NCBI RefSeq assembly: GCF_008477545.1
Contig: NZ_VORA01000001.1
Span: 372,001-436,000, forward strand
Source of the DNA: Roseibium aestuarii
Lineage (GTDB): Bacteria; Pseudomonadota; Alphaproteobacteria; Rhizobiales; Stappiaceae
Reading direction: 5' to 3'
Length of the DNA: 64,000 nucleotides
Below, piece after piece: positions 27,073 through 36,204 of the stretch (positions are counted from its first letter, which is position 1; each line of letters opens with the position of its first letter). Both the position numbers and the translations under genes were made by a program. The notes beneath the pieces were generated by a model. The model was not told the origin of the DNA. It was given only the letters and a program-made list of their open reading frames with translations, and ran no database searches.

Positions 27073-27609
27073 TCATTTTGCGGCTGAATTAGGACCGCGC
27101 TTGAGACTGTCATACAGGAGACCGAGCACCCCGGCAACGATCCAGACATCCGCCAGATTGAAGACGTACCAGGAGAAGCTGCCCACGTGGAAGTGAACGA
27201 AATCAACGACAGCGCCATGGACGAAGCGGTCGATCCCGTTGCCGATCGCCCCGCCCAGAATGAGGGCAAGGCTCACCAGAACCAGCGGGTCCCGGCTCCG
27301 GACGCTCCAGACCCAGATGCCGATGGAAGCCCCGATCGTGAAGATCGCGAGCGCCCAGCGGCCCAGGTCGCTGTCCTGCTGGAAGAGACCGTAGGAAATG
27401 CCGCGGTTCCAGACCAGCACGATGTCGAGGACGGGGAGCAGGGCGATTCGGCCGAGCTCTCCCAGATCCAGACCGAAGAGCACCCAGAGCTTGCTGGCCT
27501 GATCGAGGATCAGGCCGAGCACGGCGATGACCAGAACCCGGGGGCTCGAGGCCGACCACACCCAGCCGCGCGAGGCGCTCGGCCGGGTGGAGGAAGTGGG
27601 ATCGCTCAT
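27073..27609 (-). CDS. lspA: Lipoprotein signal peptidase (signal peptidase II)
   Basis: A 178-aa inner-membrane aspartyl protease that cleaves prolipoprotein signal peptides. Four helices are visible. The two catalytic motifs are GGAIGNGIDRFVHG and FNLADVWI, with the conserved Asp of each. The second of two nearby ATGs (27609) is chosen because AGGA lies 8 bases upstream. It sits 45 bp after ileS in the common ileS-lspA operon. Confidence 0.97.
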   Translation of the reverse strand: MSDPTSSTRPSASRGWVWSASSPRVLVIAVLGLILDQASKLWVLFGLDLGELGRIALLPVLDIVLVWNRGISYGLFQQDSDLGRWALAIFTIGASIGIWVWSVRSRDPLVLVSLALILGGAIGNGIDRFVHGAVVDFVHFHVGSFSWYVFNLADVWIVAGVLGLLYDSLKRGPNSAAK

Positions 27610-27654
27610 CGGGGTCATCCTGTTGCCAACCGGAAGGAGGGGGCAGCGTCAGCC

Positions 27655-30645
27655 TCAGGCTGCCGCGTGCTCCGCATCCCATTCGCGCAGCGCGTCCGCA
27701 TCCCGCAGGCTCACCTCCGGATAGTCCGGGTCGGTGCCGACCTCGGGGAGGATCTTCCAGGAGCGGGCGCATTTGGTGCCCTCGGCCAGGCCCGGAACAA
27801 CGGCCACGCCGGGTGTGTCGTCCAGGGTGAAGGCGCCCTCCGGTGCGGCTGCATCGGTCAGGGTGATCTGGCTGGTGATGGCGATGTCGGCCATGTCGCG
27901 GCCGGTCAGGGCTGCCATAAGGTCCGGATCGGTCACATGCACAACCGGATGCGCCTCGAGGGACGAGCCGATGCGCTTTTCGCGGCGTTCGATTTCCAGC
28001 GCCCCGGTGATCACCCGGCGCACCTTGCGGATCTTGTCCCACTTGGCTGCGAGCGCGTCGTCGCGCCATGCGGCCGGAACATCCGGGAACTGCTGCAGAT
28101 GCACGCTCTCCGCCTCGCCGAAGCGCGACATCCAGCTCTCTTCCATGGTGAAGGGCAGGAGCGGCGCCATCCAGGTCACGAGGCACTTGAACAGCTGCTC
28201 GATCACGTAGAGGGCCGACTTGCGCCGCACCGACGACTTGCCGTCGCAGTAGAGCGCATCCTTGCGGATGTCGAAGTAGAAGGCCGACAGGTCCACGGTC
28301 ATGAACGTGAACAGGTGGTGGAACACGCGCTTGTAGTCGAAGTCCCAGTAGGCCTTGCGGACGAGATCGTCCAGCTCGGCCAGACGGTGCAGCATCAGCC
28401 GCTCCAGCTCGGGCATGTCGGCCAGCGCCACTTCCTCGCCGGTGGAGTGGGCAAGCGAGCCCAGCATCCAGCGCAGGGTGTTGCGCAGCTTGCGGTAGCT
28501 GTCGACGGAGGTCTTCAGGATCTCCTGGCCGATGCGCTGGTCCTCGGAATAGTCGCCGGAGGCCACCCACAGGCGCAGGATGTCGGCGCCGTACTGCTTG
28601 ATCACGTCCTGCGGGAACACCTGGTTGCCGAGAGACTTCGACATCTTGCGGCCGTCTTCGGCCATGGTGAAGCCGTGGGTCAGCACCGCGTCATAGGGCG
28701 CGTGGCCACGGGTGCCGCAGCTTTCCAGCAGCGAGGAGTGGAACCAGCCGCGATGCTGGTCCGAGCCTTCCAGATAGAGAACGTAGTCGTCGCCACCGGT
28801 GCCCTGACGCTTCGGCGACAGGTCGTCGCGGCCTTCCAGCACGAAGGCATGGGTGGAGCCGCTGTCGAACCAGACATCGAGGATGTCGGTGACCATGTCC
28901 CACTCGTCCGCCTTGTAGTCGGAGCCGAGGAAGCGTTCCTTGGCACCGTCCTTGTACCAGGCGTCCGCGCCTTCAACCTTGAAGGCCTCGAAGATGCGGG
29001 CGTTGACGGTCTCGTCCTTCAGGACCTCGGAGGTCTCCTTGTTGACGAAAACGGAGATCGGCACGCCCCAGGCGCGCTGGCGCGACAGCACCCAGTCCGG
29101 ACGGTTCTCGATCATCGAACGCAGGCGGTTCTGACCCGAGCCCGGCACGAAGCGGGTCTGGTCGATGGCCTTGAGCGCCCGGGCACGCAGGGTGTCGCCT
29201 TCCGCCTCGATAGCGCGGTCCATATAGACGAACCACTGCGGCGTGTTGCGGAAGATGATCGGCTTCTTGGAACGCCAGGAATGCGGATACTGGTGCTTCA
29301 GGCGGCCGAGACCGATAAGGTTGCCGGCGTCTTTCAGATACTCGATGGCAACCTTGTTGGCCTTGCCCTTCTCACCCTTGTGAGTGATCACCTGAACGCC
29401 GTCGAAGCCCGGAGCGTCCTTGGTGTAGAAGCCGTCGTCGGCCACGGTGAAGGGGATGGCGGTGTCGATGCCGCGCGCTTCCAGCTCGCGGGACGAGGCC
29501 ATCCAGATCTCGAAGTCGTCCACGCCGTGGCCCGGAGCGGTGTGCACGAAGCCGGTACCGGCATCGTCGGTCACATGGTCGCCGTCCAGCAGCGGCACGT
29601 CGAACTGATAGCCACCCAGTCCTAGTTCTCTGAAGGGGTGCTGTAACGTAATTTTCGCAAGGTGTTCATGCGGAACGTCGCGATCCCTTGCAAACTCTGA
29701 AATACGAGCATTCTTAAACACTTCTGCGGCCAACGCGTCAGCGAGGATGAAACGGTCGCCCTTTTGTACCCAATTGTCTTCCGGCAGGCCGTCCTGGGTC
29801 ACTTCGTAGAGACCGTAGGAAATCCGGTTGGAATAGGAAACCGCCCGGTTGCCCGGCATGGTCCAGGGAGTTGTGGTCCAGATGACCACGGATGCTCCTT
29901 CGAGATACTCTTGGGGTTGAAGAGCTGCAGGCCGCTGTCCCGGCTTCAAAGGTTGCATAGTGTCAGTTTGAACTACCGGGAACTTCACCCAGATCTGGTC
30001 GGACTGGTATTCGTGATATTCGATTTCCGCCTCGGCCAGGGCGGTCTTTTCCACCACGGACCACATCACCGGCTTGGAGCCGCGATAGAGCTGGCCGGAG
30101 GTGGCGAATTTCATCAGCTCGTTGGCGATGACCGCTTCCGCCTCGAAGCGCATGGTCAGGTAGGGGTTGTCCCAGTCGCCCTCGATGCCCAGGCGCTTGA
30201 ACTCGGCCTTCTGCACGCCGATCCAGTGGTCGGCGAACTCACGGCATTCCTGACGGAATTCGATGACCGGAACCTCGTCCTTGTTCTTGCCCTTGGCGCG
30301 ATACTGTTCCTCGATCTTCCACTCGATCGGCAGGCCATGGCAGTCCCAGCCCGGAACGTAGTTGCTTTCCCAGCCGGTCATCTGCATGGAGCGGGTGACC
30401 ATGTCCTTCAGCGTCTTGTTCAGCGCGTGACCGATGTGGATGTTGCCGTTGGCATAGGGAGGGCCGTCGTGCAGGACGAACTTCTTCCGGCCCTTGCCCT
30501 GTTCGCGCAGGCGCTTGTAGAGCTCCATCTTCTCCCAGCGGGCGATCAGTTCCGGCTCCTTCTGGGGCAGGCCGGCGCGCATGGGAAAGTCGGTGGTGGG
30601 AAGGTTCAGGGTCTCGGAATAGTCGCGGGTCTTGGTGTCGCTCAT
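27655..30645 (-). CDS. ileS: Isoleucyl-tRNA synthetase
   Basis: A 996-aa class I synthetase that charges tRNA-Ile and edits valine. HIGH motif [12 protein letters not shown] and KMSKS motif [10 protein letters not shown] are present. The editing domain has [13 protein letters not shown] and [16 protein letters not shown]. The C-terminal zinc finger of the E. coli enzyme is reduced: only KCARSW remains, as in many alphaproteobacterial enzymes. Two parts of the editing domain, 29625-29715 and 29905-29985, use codons rarely seen elsewhere here (TTA, AGA, CTA, GTA, GGA, ACT), hinting at a patch of different origin. It is followed by lspA. Confidence 0.98.
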   Translation of the reverse strand: MSDTKTRDYSETLNLPTTDFPMRAGLPQKEPELIARWEKMELYKRLREQGKGRKKFVLHDGPPYANGNIHIGHALNKTLKDMVTRSMQMTGWESNYVPGWDCHGLPIEWKIEEQYRAKGKNKDEVPVIEFRQECREFADHWIGVQKAEFKRLGIEGDWDNPYLTMRFEAEAVIANELMKFATSGQLYRGSKPVMWSVVEKTALAEAEIEYHEYQSDQIWVKFPVVQTDTMQPLKPGQRPAALQPQEYLEGASVVIWTTTPWTMPGNRAVSYSNRISYGLYEVTQDGLPEDNWVQKGDRFILADALAAEVFKNARISEFARDRDVPHEHLAKITLQHPFRELGLGGYQFDVPLLDGDHVTDDAGTGFVHTAPGHGVDDFEIWMASSRELEARGIDTAIPFTVADDGFYTKDAPGFDGVQVITHKGEKGKANKVAIEYLKDAGNLIGLGRLKHQYPHSWRSKKPIIFRNTPQWFVYMDRAIEAEGDTLRARALKAIDQTRFVPGSGQNRLRSMIENRPDWVLSRQRAWGVPISVFVNKETSEVLKDETVNARIFEAFKVEGADAWYKDGAKERFLGSDYKADEWDMVTDILDVWFDSGSTHAFVLEGRDDLSPKRQGTGGDDYVLYLEGSDQHRGWFHSSLLESCGTRGHAPYDAVLTHGFTMAEDGRKMSKSLGNQVFPQDVIKQYGADILRLWVASGDYSEDQRIGQEILKTSVDSYRKLRNTLRWMLGSLAHSTGEEVALADMPELERLMLHRLAELDDLVRKAYWDFDYKRVFHHLFTFMTVDLSAFYFDIRKDALYCDGKSSVRRKSALYVIEQLFKCLVTWMAPLLPFTMEESWMSRFGEAESVHLQQFPDVPAAWRDDALAAKWDKIRKVRRVITGALEIERREKRIGSSLEAHPVVHVTDPDLMAALTGRDMADIAITSQITLTDAAAPEGAFTLDDTPGVAVVPGLAEGTKCARSWKILPEVGTDPDYPEVSLRDADALREWDAEHAAA

Positions 30646-30920
30646 CGCTCGGTCAATCCGTAGGCCGGACGCGCCATTGAAAGCGGGTGAGGGCAGGCGT
30701 CCGATCGGTCAAACTTGGTCGGGTCCCGCGGGATCGCAGGCCTTCGTGAAGCAGGAAGCTCCCGGTCCTTGGGCGCCGCGTGTGTCGCGTCAGCCGAAGG
30801 CCGGGCCGATAATTCGGCGTGAGAGGTGCAAGGACATCGGCACGATGCAGTCTCGCAGATCCTGAGGGCTGTTCGTCATGGGGCTTGCACATAGCAGGCA
30901 TTCGCCCGCGAATAAAGCAC

Positions 30921-31871
30921 TTAACCTTTGGCCACGATGGAAACGGGGGCGTCCTTTCCCTGCAGTTTCCGCTCCCGGTGTGCGATGTAGAGACCGCCGG
31001 CGACGATCAGTCCGATGCCGGCCCAGGTGACCGCATCGGGGAAGTCGCCGAAGACCATGTAGCCCAGCACCGTGGCACTGACGATCTCGATATATTGCAG
31101 CGGCGCCAGAGCCCCGGCCTCGCCCCGTTGCATGGCGCTGACCACCAGCCCGTGACCGGCAAAGGACACGGCTCCGGTGACGAAGGCGAGACCCAGTTCG
31201 CGGCCCGTGGGCAGGATGAAGGTCATCTCCTCGATCCCGGCCAGCGTCCCCACGACCAGCAGCGCGCCGATGATCAGACACCCGGCGACGCTGGCGCCGA
31301 ACTGGATGGCAAAGAGCCCGTCGGCCCCGGCGAACTTGCGGCTGACCAGCAGATAGCAGGCAAAGCACACCGCCGTGCCGAGCGGCAGCAGGCTGACGAA
31401 GCCGAGTGCCAGGAAGTTCGGCCGCAGGATCATCATTGCGCCCATCAGCCCGACGAGGATCGCACCGAAACGCCGGACGCCGAATTTCTCCTTGAGCAGC
31501 AGCGCCGCCAGCAGGGTCAGCACCATGGGCTCCACGAAGAAGATCGCCAGCGCCGTGGCGACCGACATGAACTTCACCGCCGTGAAGAAGAAGAGCGAGG
31601 AGATGGCGAGCAGCGAGCCGCGCAGCAGGTTGATGCCCGGGCGCTTGCCCTTGAGCCGCGCCACGTTGCCGGTGACGACCGCCAGCCCGACACAGACCAC
31701 CATCTGGAAGAAGAAGCGTCCGAAGGTGACCTCGAGCGGCGGCAGGGTGCCGGTCAGGTACTTGGCCGCGATATCCATCACGGGCAGGATCGTGGCCGCC
31801 AGGGCCATGAGGCCGATGGCCGCAAGATTGCCCTGGGTCGAGGGCGCCGATGGGGTTGCAGAGGAGGACAT
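30921..31871 (-). CDS. DMT-superfamily transporter (two EamA domains)
   Basis: A 316-aa protein of ten hydrophobic helices in two EamA repeats (about 15-148 and 165-298). The helix FFTAVKFMSVATALAIFFVEPM and its counterpart AMQRGEAGALAPLQYIEIV mark the repeats. It probably exports a metabolite or amino acid, as most members do, but the substrate cannot be read from the sequence. The start at 31871 drops a long unsupported N-terminal extension. It lies between ileS and ribF, on the same strand but 275 bp from ileS. Confidence 0.9.
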   Translation of the reverse strand: MSSSATPSAPSTQGNLAAIGLMALAATILPVMDIAAKYLTGTLPPLEVTFGRFFFQMVVCVGLAVVTGNVARLKGKRPGINLLRGSLLAISSLFFFTAVKFMSVATALAIFFVEPMVLTLLAALLLKEKFGVRRFGAILVGLMGAMMILRPNFLALGFVSLLPLGTAVCFACYLLVSRKFAGADGLFAIQFGASVAGCLIIGALLVVGTLAGIEEMTFILPTGRELGLAFVTGAVSFAGHGLVVSAMQRGEAGALAPLQYIEIVSATVLGYMVFGDFPDAVTWAGIGLIVAGGLYIAHRERKLQGKDAPVSIVAKG

Positions 31872-32011
31872 GGGGTCACCGGGCAAGGGAGGCTCTCGCG
31901 TGGGAGCGCCGATCATCCTGCGGTGACATAGGCAGCTTCGCTTGGCAAGCGGGTTTGCAAGCACAAGCCCCGAAACCACTCAGCGGGTTGGGTCAGACAA
32001 CTCGGACGGGA

Positions 32012-33019
32012 TCAAGCGGCGTCGAGCACCAGCGGCATCAGCGCCCCGTCCAGATCGCTCAGGGGCTGCAGGGAGGCAAGCGCTGCTCGGGCCTCGGCAC
32101 TGTCCTGGTTCATCTGGGTGACGAGGGCGTCGGCGCTGTCGAACTTCTGTTCTCCGCGCAGATAGCTGATCAGGTGCACGCGCATCACCTTGTCATAGAG
32201 ATCGGCCTGCAGGTCGAAGACATGAACCTCCAGCAGCGCTGCGCCATTGTCGAAGGTCGGGCGACGGCCATAGCTCGCCACGCCATCATGCCAGCTCTCG
32301 CCGATGCGCACCCGCACCGCATAGATGCCGTGCTTGAGGGGGCATCCCTCCGCCAGACGCAGGTTGGCGGTCGGATAGCCGAGGTTGCGGCCGCGCTTGT
32401 CGCCATGCTGGACGGGCGCGTCGACGAACCAGCGATAGCCGAGCAACCCGTTCGCGTGGGCAAGATCGCCTTCCGCCAGCGCCGCGCGGATGCGGGAGGA
32501 GGAGATCACTCCGTCGCCCTCGTCGTTCTGCGCGGCGACGATGGTCACGCCGAAATCGTGATGCTCGCCCGAGGCGGACAGGAACGCTGGCGTTCCCTTG
32601 CGGGCCTTGCCGAAGTGGAAGTCGTAGCCGGTCACCGCATGGGTGATCTTCAGCCGGTCGATCAGGATGTCCCGCACGAAATCCTCGGCTTCCATCCCGG
32701 CGAAATCGCGGGTGAAGGGCAGTTCAAGCACGCCGCGCAGGCCCGCGGCCCGCAGCAGATCCGCCTTCTGCTGTGCCGGGCTCAGGCGGAAGACCGGAGC
32801 GTCCGGGTTGAACAGGGTGCGCGGATGTGGCTCGAAGGTCATGGCATAGACCGGACGGTTCGACCCCTGGCCGAGCGACAGCGCCGCATCGAGCACGGCC
32901 CTGTGGCCCCGGTGCACCCCATCGAAATTGCCGATTGCCACGACACCGCCCCGCAGCTCGGCGGGAAAGTCGGCAAGGTCCTGAACGACGGTGAAAGCGG
33001 GATCGGGCGAGACGCGCAT
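32012..33019 (-). CDS. ribF: Bifunctional riboflavin kinase / FAD synthetase
   Basis: A 335-aa enzyme making FMN and then FAD. The N-terminal FAD synthetase domain has VAIGNFDGVHRGHRAVL (nucleotidyl-transfer site) and FEPHP, plus ISSSRIR. The C-terminal riboflavin kinase domain has GRNLGYPTANL, which binds the substrates, and YGRRPTF. The start at 33019 keeps the standard N-terminal length; a longer frame upstream is not supported. It belongs to the ribF-ileS-lspA neighbourhood that is common in proteobacteria. Confidence 0.97.
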   Translation of the reverse strand: MRVSPDPAFTVVQDLADFPAELRGGVVAIGNFDGVHRGHRAVLDAALSLGQGSNRPVYAMTFEPHPRTLFNPDAPVFRLSPAQQKADLLRAAGLRGVLELPFTRDFAGMEAEDFVRDILIDRLKITHAVTGYDFHFGKARKGTPAFLSASGEHHDFGVTIVAAQNDEGDGVISSSRIRAALAEGDLAHANGLLGYRWFVDAPVQHGDKRGRNLGYPTANLRLAEGCPLKHGIYAVRVRIGESWHDGVASYGRRPTFDNGAALLEVHVFDLQADLYDKVMRVHLISYLRGEQKFDSADALVTQMNQDSAEARAALASLQPLSDLDGALMPLVLDAA

Positions 33020-33216
33020 GTAAGGTCCGGTGGCGGTTCGGCAAGCAGGCGAGAGGAGCAAGGCACCGCCTGGCACGCCGCGCATCTGCCCGGTGTGCCA
33101 CGCCTGTCTCTCTCAAGGTGCCGGGAAACTGCCGTCTGGACCGGCAAAGGTCAACAGGCTTCGTGGCGCATCCTGCCCGCTATGCGCCACTCTTCCAAGT
33201 CCGGGTGCTCCGCCGG

Positions 33217-33663
33217 TCAGCCCGGCTGCTCGCCCCGGCTTGGCACCTTGACCAGCGCCTCGCCGGTCAGGACGTCCGTCCCCTCGACCTGGCAAAGACA
33301 GCTGAGCAGGGCCCGGTGCCCGCGCTCGATCAGTTCCTTCACCTCCACGGTGACGCTCACCTTGTCGCCGATATAGACGGGGGCGAGGAATTTGAGCGTC
33401 TGGGACAGATAGATCGCCCCCGGCCCGGGCAGGCGGGTGCCAAGCACCGCCGAGATGAGGCTGGCCGTGTAGAGCCCGTGGGCGATTCGGCTCTTGAAGG
33501 GGGTGCGGGCGGCAAAATGCTCAGAGAGGTGGATCGGGTTCCTGTCGCCCGAAACCTCGGCAAATCCGATGACGTCGCTCGACTGGACCTGCTTCACCAG
33601 GGTTTCGCGCATTCCGACGGAAAGATCCTCGAATGTGAGGCTCCGCAACTCGAGGATTTCCAT
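33217..33663 (-). CDS. MaoC-like (R)-specific enoyl-CoA hydratase
   Basis: A 148-aa hot-dog hydratase. The start at 33663 has AGGAGGGG right before it, which settles the choice over a longer frame. The catalytic hydratase motif GDRNPIHLSE (Asp and His) and the following GIxHGLYTAS segment are intact. It likely hydrates trans-2-enoyl-CoA to R-3-hydroxyacyl-CoA, as in polyhydroxyalkanoate supply or fatty acid breakdown. No PHA genes lie nearby. It is divergent from cheY. Confidence 0.93.
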   Translation of the reverse strand: MEILELRSLTFEDLSVGMRETLVKQVQSSDVIGFAEVSGDRNPIHLSEHFAARTPFKSRIAHGLYTASLISAVLGTRLPGPGAIYLSQTLKFLAPVYIGDKVSVTVEVKELIERGHRALLSCLCQVEGTDVLTGEALVKVPSRGEQPG

Positions 33664-33899
33664 GGGTTCCCCTCCTGTCCTTGTTCGTGCGGAGAGGCTA
33701 GGGCGGGGCCGTATCGGCTGCAATTGGCCAAACGATGCAGGCGGCGTGTACGCATTAACGGAGTTTTCAGGGCCTTGGACTAGCTTGGCTGAAGTGTGGG
33801 GAGGCGAGGACACAGGAATGTGTCTCTCTCCTTTGAAGTCATTGAGCGCTTCCAAGGCCCATGGCCGGGGCCGCGCAGTTTGACAGTATGGAGTAGACA

Positions 33900-34283
33900 A
33901 TGGCCCTTGATCTTCAGATGCCGGTCCTGGTCGTCGATGATTACAAGACGATGATTCGCATCATCCGTAACCTTCTGAAGCAGCTCGGCTTCGAAGATAT
34001 CGACGACGCAGCGGACGGCACCGAAGCTTTGGAAAAGATGAAGCAGCGCCGCTACGGCCTGGTGATTTCCGACTGGAACATGGAACCGATGACCGGTTAC
34101 GAGCTGCTGAAGCAGGTCCGTGCCGACAGCGGTCTCAGCAAGACCCCGTTCATCATGGTCACGGCGGAATCCAAGACCGAGAACGTGATTGCCGCGAAGA
34201 AGGCCGGTGTGAACAACTACATCGTGAAGCCGTTCAACGCGCAGACCCTCAAGGGCAAGATCGAGGCGGTTTTCGCCGACTGA
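33900..34283 (+). CDS. cheY: CheY-type response regulator, single receiver domain
   Basis: A 127-aa receiver domain with nothing attached. The acidic pair VVDDYKTM, phospho-acceptor in VISDWNMEPMTG, the Thr of IMVTAE and the Lys of IVKPFNA are all present. It begins at ATG 33900 with GGAG 6 bases upstream. It is followed after 180 bp by a CheZ-like phosphatase gene on the same strand, which probably removes its phosphate. It would bind the flagellar motor switch, or another partner, when phosphorylated. No chemotaxis kinase is encoded nearby. Confidence 0.96.
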   Translation: MALDLQMPVLVVDDYKTMIRIIRNLLKQLGFEDIDDAADGTEALEKMKQRRYGLVISDWNMEPMTGYELLKQVRADSGLSKTPFIMVTAESKTENVIAAKKAGVNNYIVKPFNAQTLKGKIEAVFAD

Positions 34284-34301
34284 TGCCGAAGGTTGAGACG
34301 A

Positions 34302-34332
34302 GGCGTTCCCCTTCCGCGTGACAGGGAACGCC
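34302..34332 (+). other. Hairpin between cheY and the CheZ-like gene
   Basis: A perfect 9-bp stem GGCGTTCCC / GGGAACGCC with a 13-base loop lies just after the cheY stop. It lacks a T-run, so it may be a processing or weak termination signal that lowers CheZ-like expression relative to CheY. Confidence 0.45.
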
Positions 34333-34463
34333 CTCGATCTCCCGAACTTTCTAATCGAGGGGTACCGTGCGGGGGCACGGCCGGTGGAACCACCAGAGTC
34401 AATGCCGCGAGCCGGGAAGCTCACGGCAGACGGGTTCCCTTATTCTCCTGAAGGAGGGCAGGC

Positions 34464-35141
34464 ATGGCCGCAATGACAAAAGAAAACATGGCTCGGGTGA
34501 TCGAGTTCCTGCAGGAGAACAAGAGCCGCGGTGGCGACGTTTCCCTGAATGACGTGATGCACCTGGCCGAAGTGATGTCGGGCTCGATGCACGAGTTCCT
34601 CACCGTGGTTCAGCCTGCGGTCACCGAGGAACTCCAGCTCATCGCCCGCGAAATCACGCGCATGAAGACGGAAATCTCCGCCCTTCGCGCCAACGACATG
34701 AAGACCTCGCGCATTCCCGATGCGGGACGCGAACTCGACGCCATCGTCGAGGCGACCGAATCCGCGACCCATTCCATCATGGAAGCAGCCGAGGAAATCA
34801 TGAGCGCAGACCCCTCCGATATCGATGCCTATCAGGAGCTTGTCTCCAACAAGATGATCGAGATCTTCGAGGCCTGCACCTTCCAGGACATCACCGGCCA
34901 GCGCATTTCCAAGGTGGTCTCCACCCTGAATTACATCGACGAACGGGTGACCACCTTCGTCGAGAAGCTGCGCATTCCCGCCGGCATGGAGCTGGAAGCA
35001 GAAGAATCCGAGGAAGAACGCCGCAAGCGCGAGCTGATCCTCCACGGTCCGCAGCACAAGGGCGAGGGTGTCTCCCAGAACGACATCGACGCGCTGCTGA
35101 ACTCCGGCTCCCAGGACGACATCGACAAGCTGTTCGACTGA
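34464..35141 (+). CDS. CheZ-like protein phosphatase, paralog 2, with twin CheY-binding tails
   Basis: A 225-aa protein with AAGGAGG 7 bases before the ATG. The CheZ catalytic motif FEACTFQDITGQRI gives Asp142 and Gln146. The C-terminus carries two consecutive tail motifs: SQNDIDALLN (204-213) and SQDDIDKLF (216-224). The first closely resembles the N-terminal CheY-binding peptide of the motor protein FliM (SQxEIDALLN); the second is like the tail of paralog 1. It follows cheY and should act on that protein. Having two docking motifs suggests tighter or two-step binding of CheY-P. Confidence 0.88.
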   Translation: MAAMTKENMARVIEFLQENKSRGGDVSLNDVMHLAEVMSGSMHEFLTVVQPAVTEELQLIAREITRMKTEISALRANDMKTSRIPDAGRELDAIVEATESATHSIMEAAEEIMSADPSDIDAYQELVSNKMIEIFEACTFQDITGQRISKVVSTLNYIDERVTTFVEKLRIPAGMELEAEESEEERRKRELILHGPQHKGEGVSQNDIDALLNSGSQDDIDKLFD

Positions 35142-35164
35142 TCCCCTCGCAGCGTCGAGAATTG

Positions 35165-35195
35165 AAAAAGGCCGCTCCCTCGGGGCGGCCTTTTT
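35165..35195. terminator. Bidirectional terminator between the CheZ-like and HAD genes
   Basis: The stem AAAAAGGCCGC / GCGGCCTTTTT has a short loop, with T-runs when read from either side. It lies between two convergent genes, 24 bp after the CheZ-like stop and 11 bp after the HAD stop. Confidence 0.95.
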
Positions 35196-35205
35196 GCTTG
35201 GGGCC

Positions 35206-36078
35206 TTACCAGACGAGGCGCGGGATGGCGGCCCGGGCGCTCAGGCCTTCTTCCGCCAGGCGGCGGCGGATCAGGGCTTCGTCCGGCTGGTCGGCTGGGC
35301 CGAAGTCGGAAGCGTGGATGCCGGCGGTCACGAAGAGCACATCGAGCCCCTGGCTGTCCGCGCCGCGAATGTCGGTGGGCAGGCCATCGCCGACGGCGAG
35401 GATCCGGCTTTCGTCAAGGGCAGCGCCCTTGATGCGGGCAAGACGGCCCTTGGCGCTGTCGTAGATCGGCTTGTGCGGCTTGCCCACGATGCTGAGCGGC
35501 CCGCCGAAATCTTCATAGAGACGGCCGAGCGCGCCGGCGCACCAGATCAGCCGGTCGCCGCGCTCCACCACGATGTCCGGGTTGGCGCAGACGAAGGGCA
35601 GGCCACGGGCGGCAAGCCGCTGCAGCTGGTCGCGGTAGTCATCCGGCGTTTCGTTTTCGTCATCGAAGAGACCGGTGCAGCCGATCAGATCCGCGTCGTC
35701 CTCGCCCGTCAGGGTCACATCCAGGCCGTCGTAGAGGGTCAGGTCCCGCTCCGGACCCATGTGGAACACCTTCGCACCCGGGTGGGTGGCGAGCAGTTCA
35801 CGGGTCACATCGCCCGACGTCACGATGTCGTCGAAGGCGGTCTGGGGCACGCCGAGATGGGCCAGCTGTTCGCGGATCGGCTCGTTCGGACGCGGCGCGT
35901 TGGTGATCAGCACCACGGCCCCGCCGGCTTCCTGGCGATAGGCGGTCAGCGCTTCATGGGCTGCCGAAAAGGCCGAGACCCCATTGTGCAGGACGCCCCA
36001 AACGTCGCTGAGAATTCCGTCATACTCGGACGCGAGGTCGCGCAGGCCGGAAACAAGAAGCGGTGAAGAAGCGGTCAT
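35206..36078 (-). CDS. HAD-IIA family hydrolase (TIGR01459-type)
   Basis: A 290-aa HAD-superfamily phosphatase. Motif I is YDGILSDVWGVLHNG; here the usual DxDG becomes SDVWG, typical of this subfamily. Motif II lies at VVLITNAPRP, motif III at the GKPHKPIYD lysine, and motif IV at AVGDGLPTDIRGA. The TIGR01459 subfamily is common in alphaproteobacteria, often near ribF or ileS, and its substrate is not established. It ends against the terminator shared with the CheZ-like gene, and is divergent from mutL. Confidence 0.9.
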   Translation of the reverse strand: MTASSPLLVSGLRDLASEYDGILSDVWGVLHNGVSAFSAAHEALTAYRQEAGGAVVLITNAPRPNEPIREQLAHLGVPQTAFDDIVTSGDVTRELLATHPGAKVFHMGPERDLTLYDGLDVTLTGEDDADLIGCTGLFDDENETPDDYRDQLQRLAARGLPFVCANPDIVVERGDRLIWCAGALGRLYEDFGGPLSIVGKPHKPIYDSAKGRLARIKGAALDESRILAVGDGLPTDIRGADSQGLDVLFVTAGIHASDFGPADQPDEALIRRRLAEEGLSARAAIPRLVW

Positions 36079-36204
36079 GGTCGGTCACTCGGTCACAAGG
36101 GGATCTGGTAAGCTTGCGCGGGAATCGACTGGCCCCGCCGCGGCGGACCATATAGGAAGCCTTGTCTTTTCGAAACCTGAAGAACGAAAAAGGGGACACC
36201 CCGC

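Noticed and set aside
27187..29625. An 812-codon open frame antisense to ileS and lspA
   Set aside because: The opposite strand encodes complete IleRS and LspA proteins with all motifs. The antisense translation is His/Gly/Val-rich shadow sequence.
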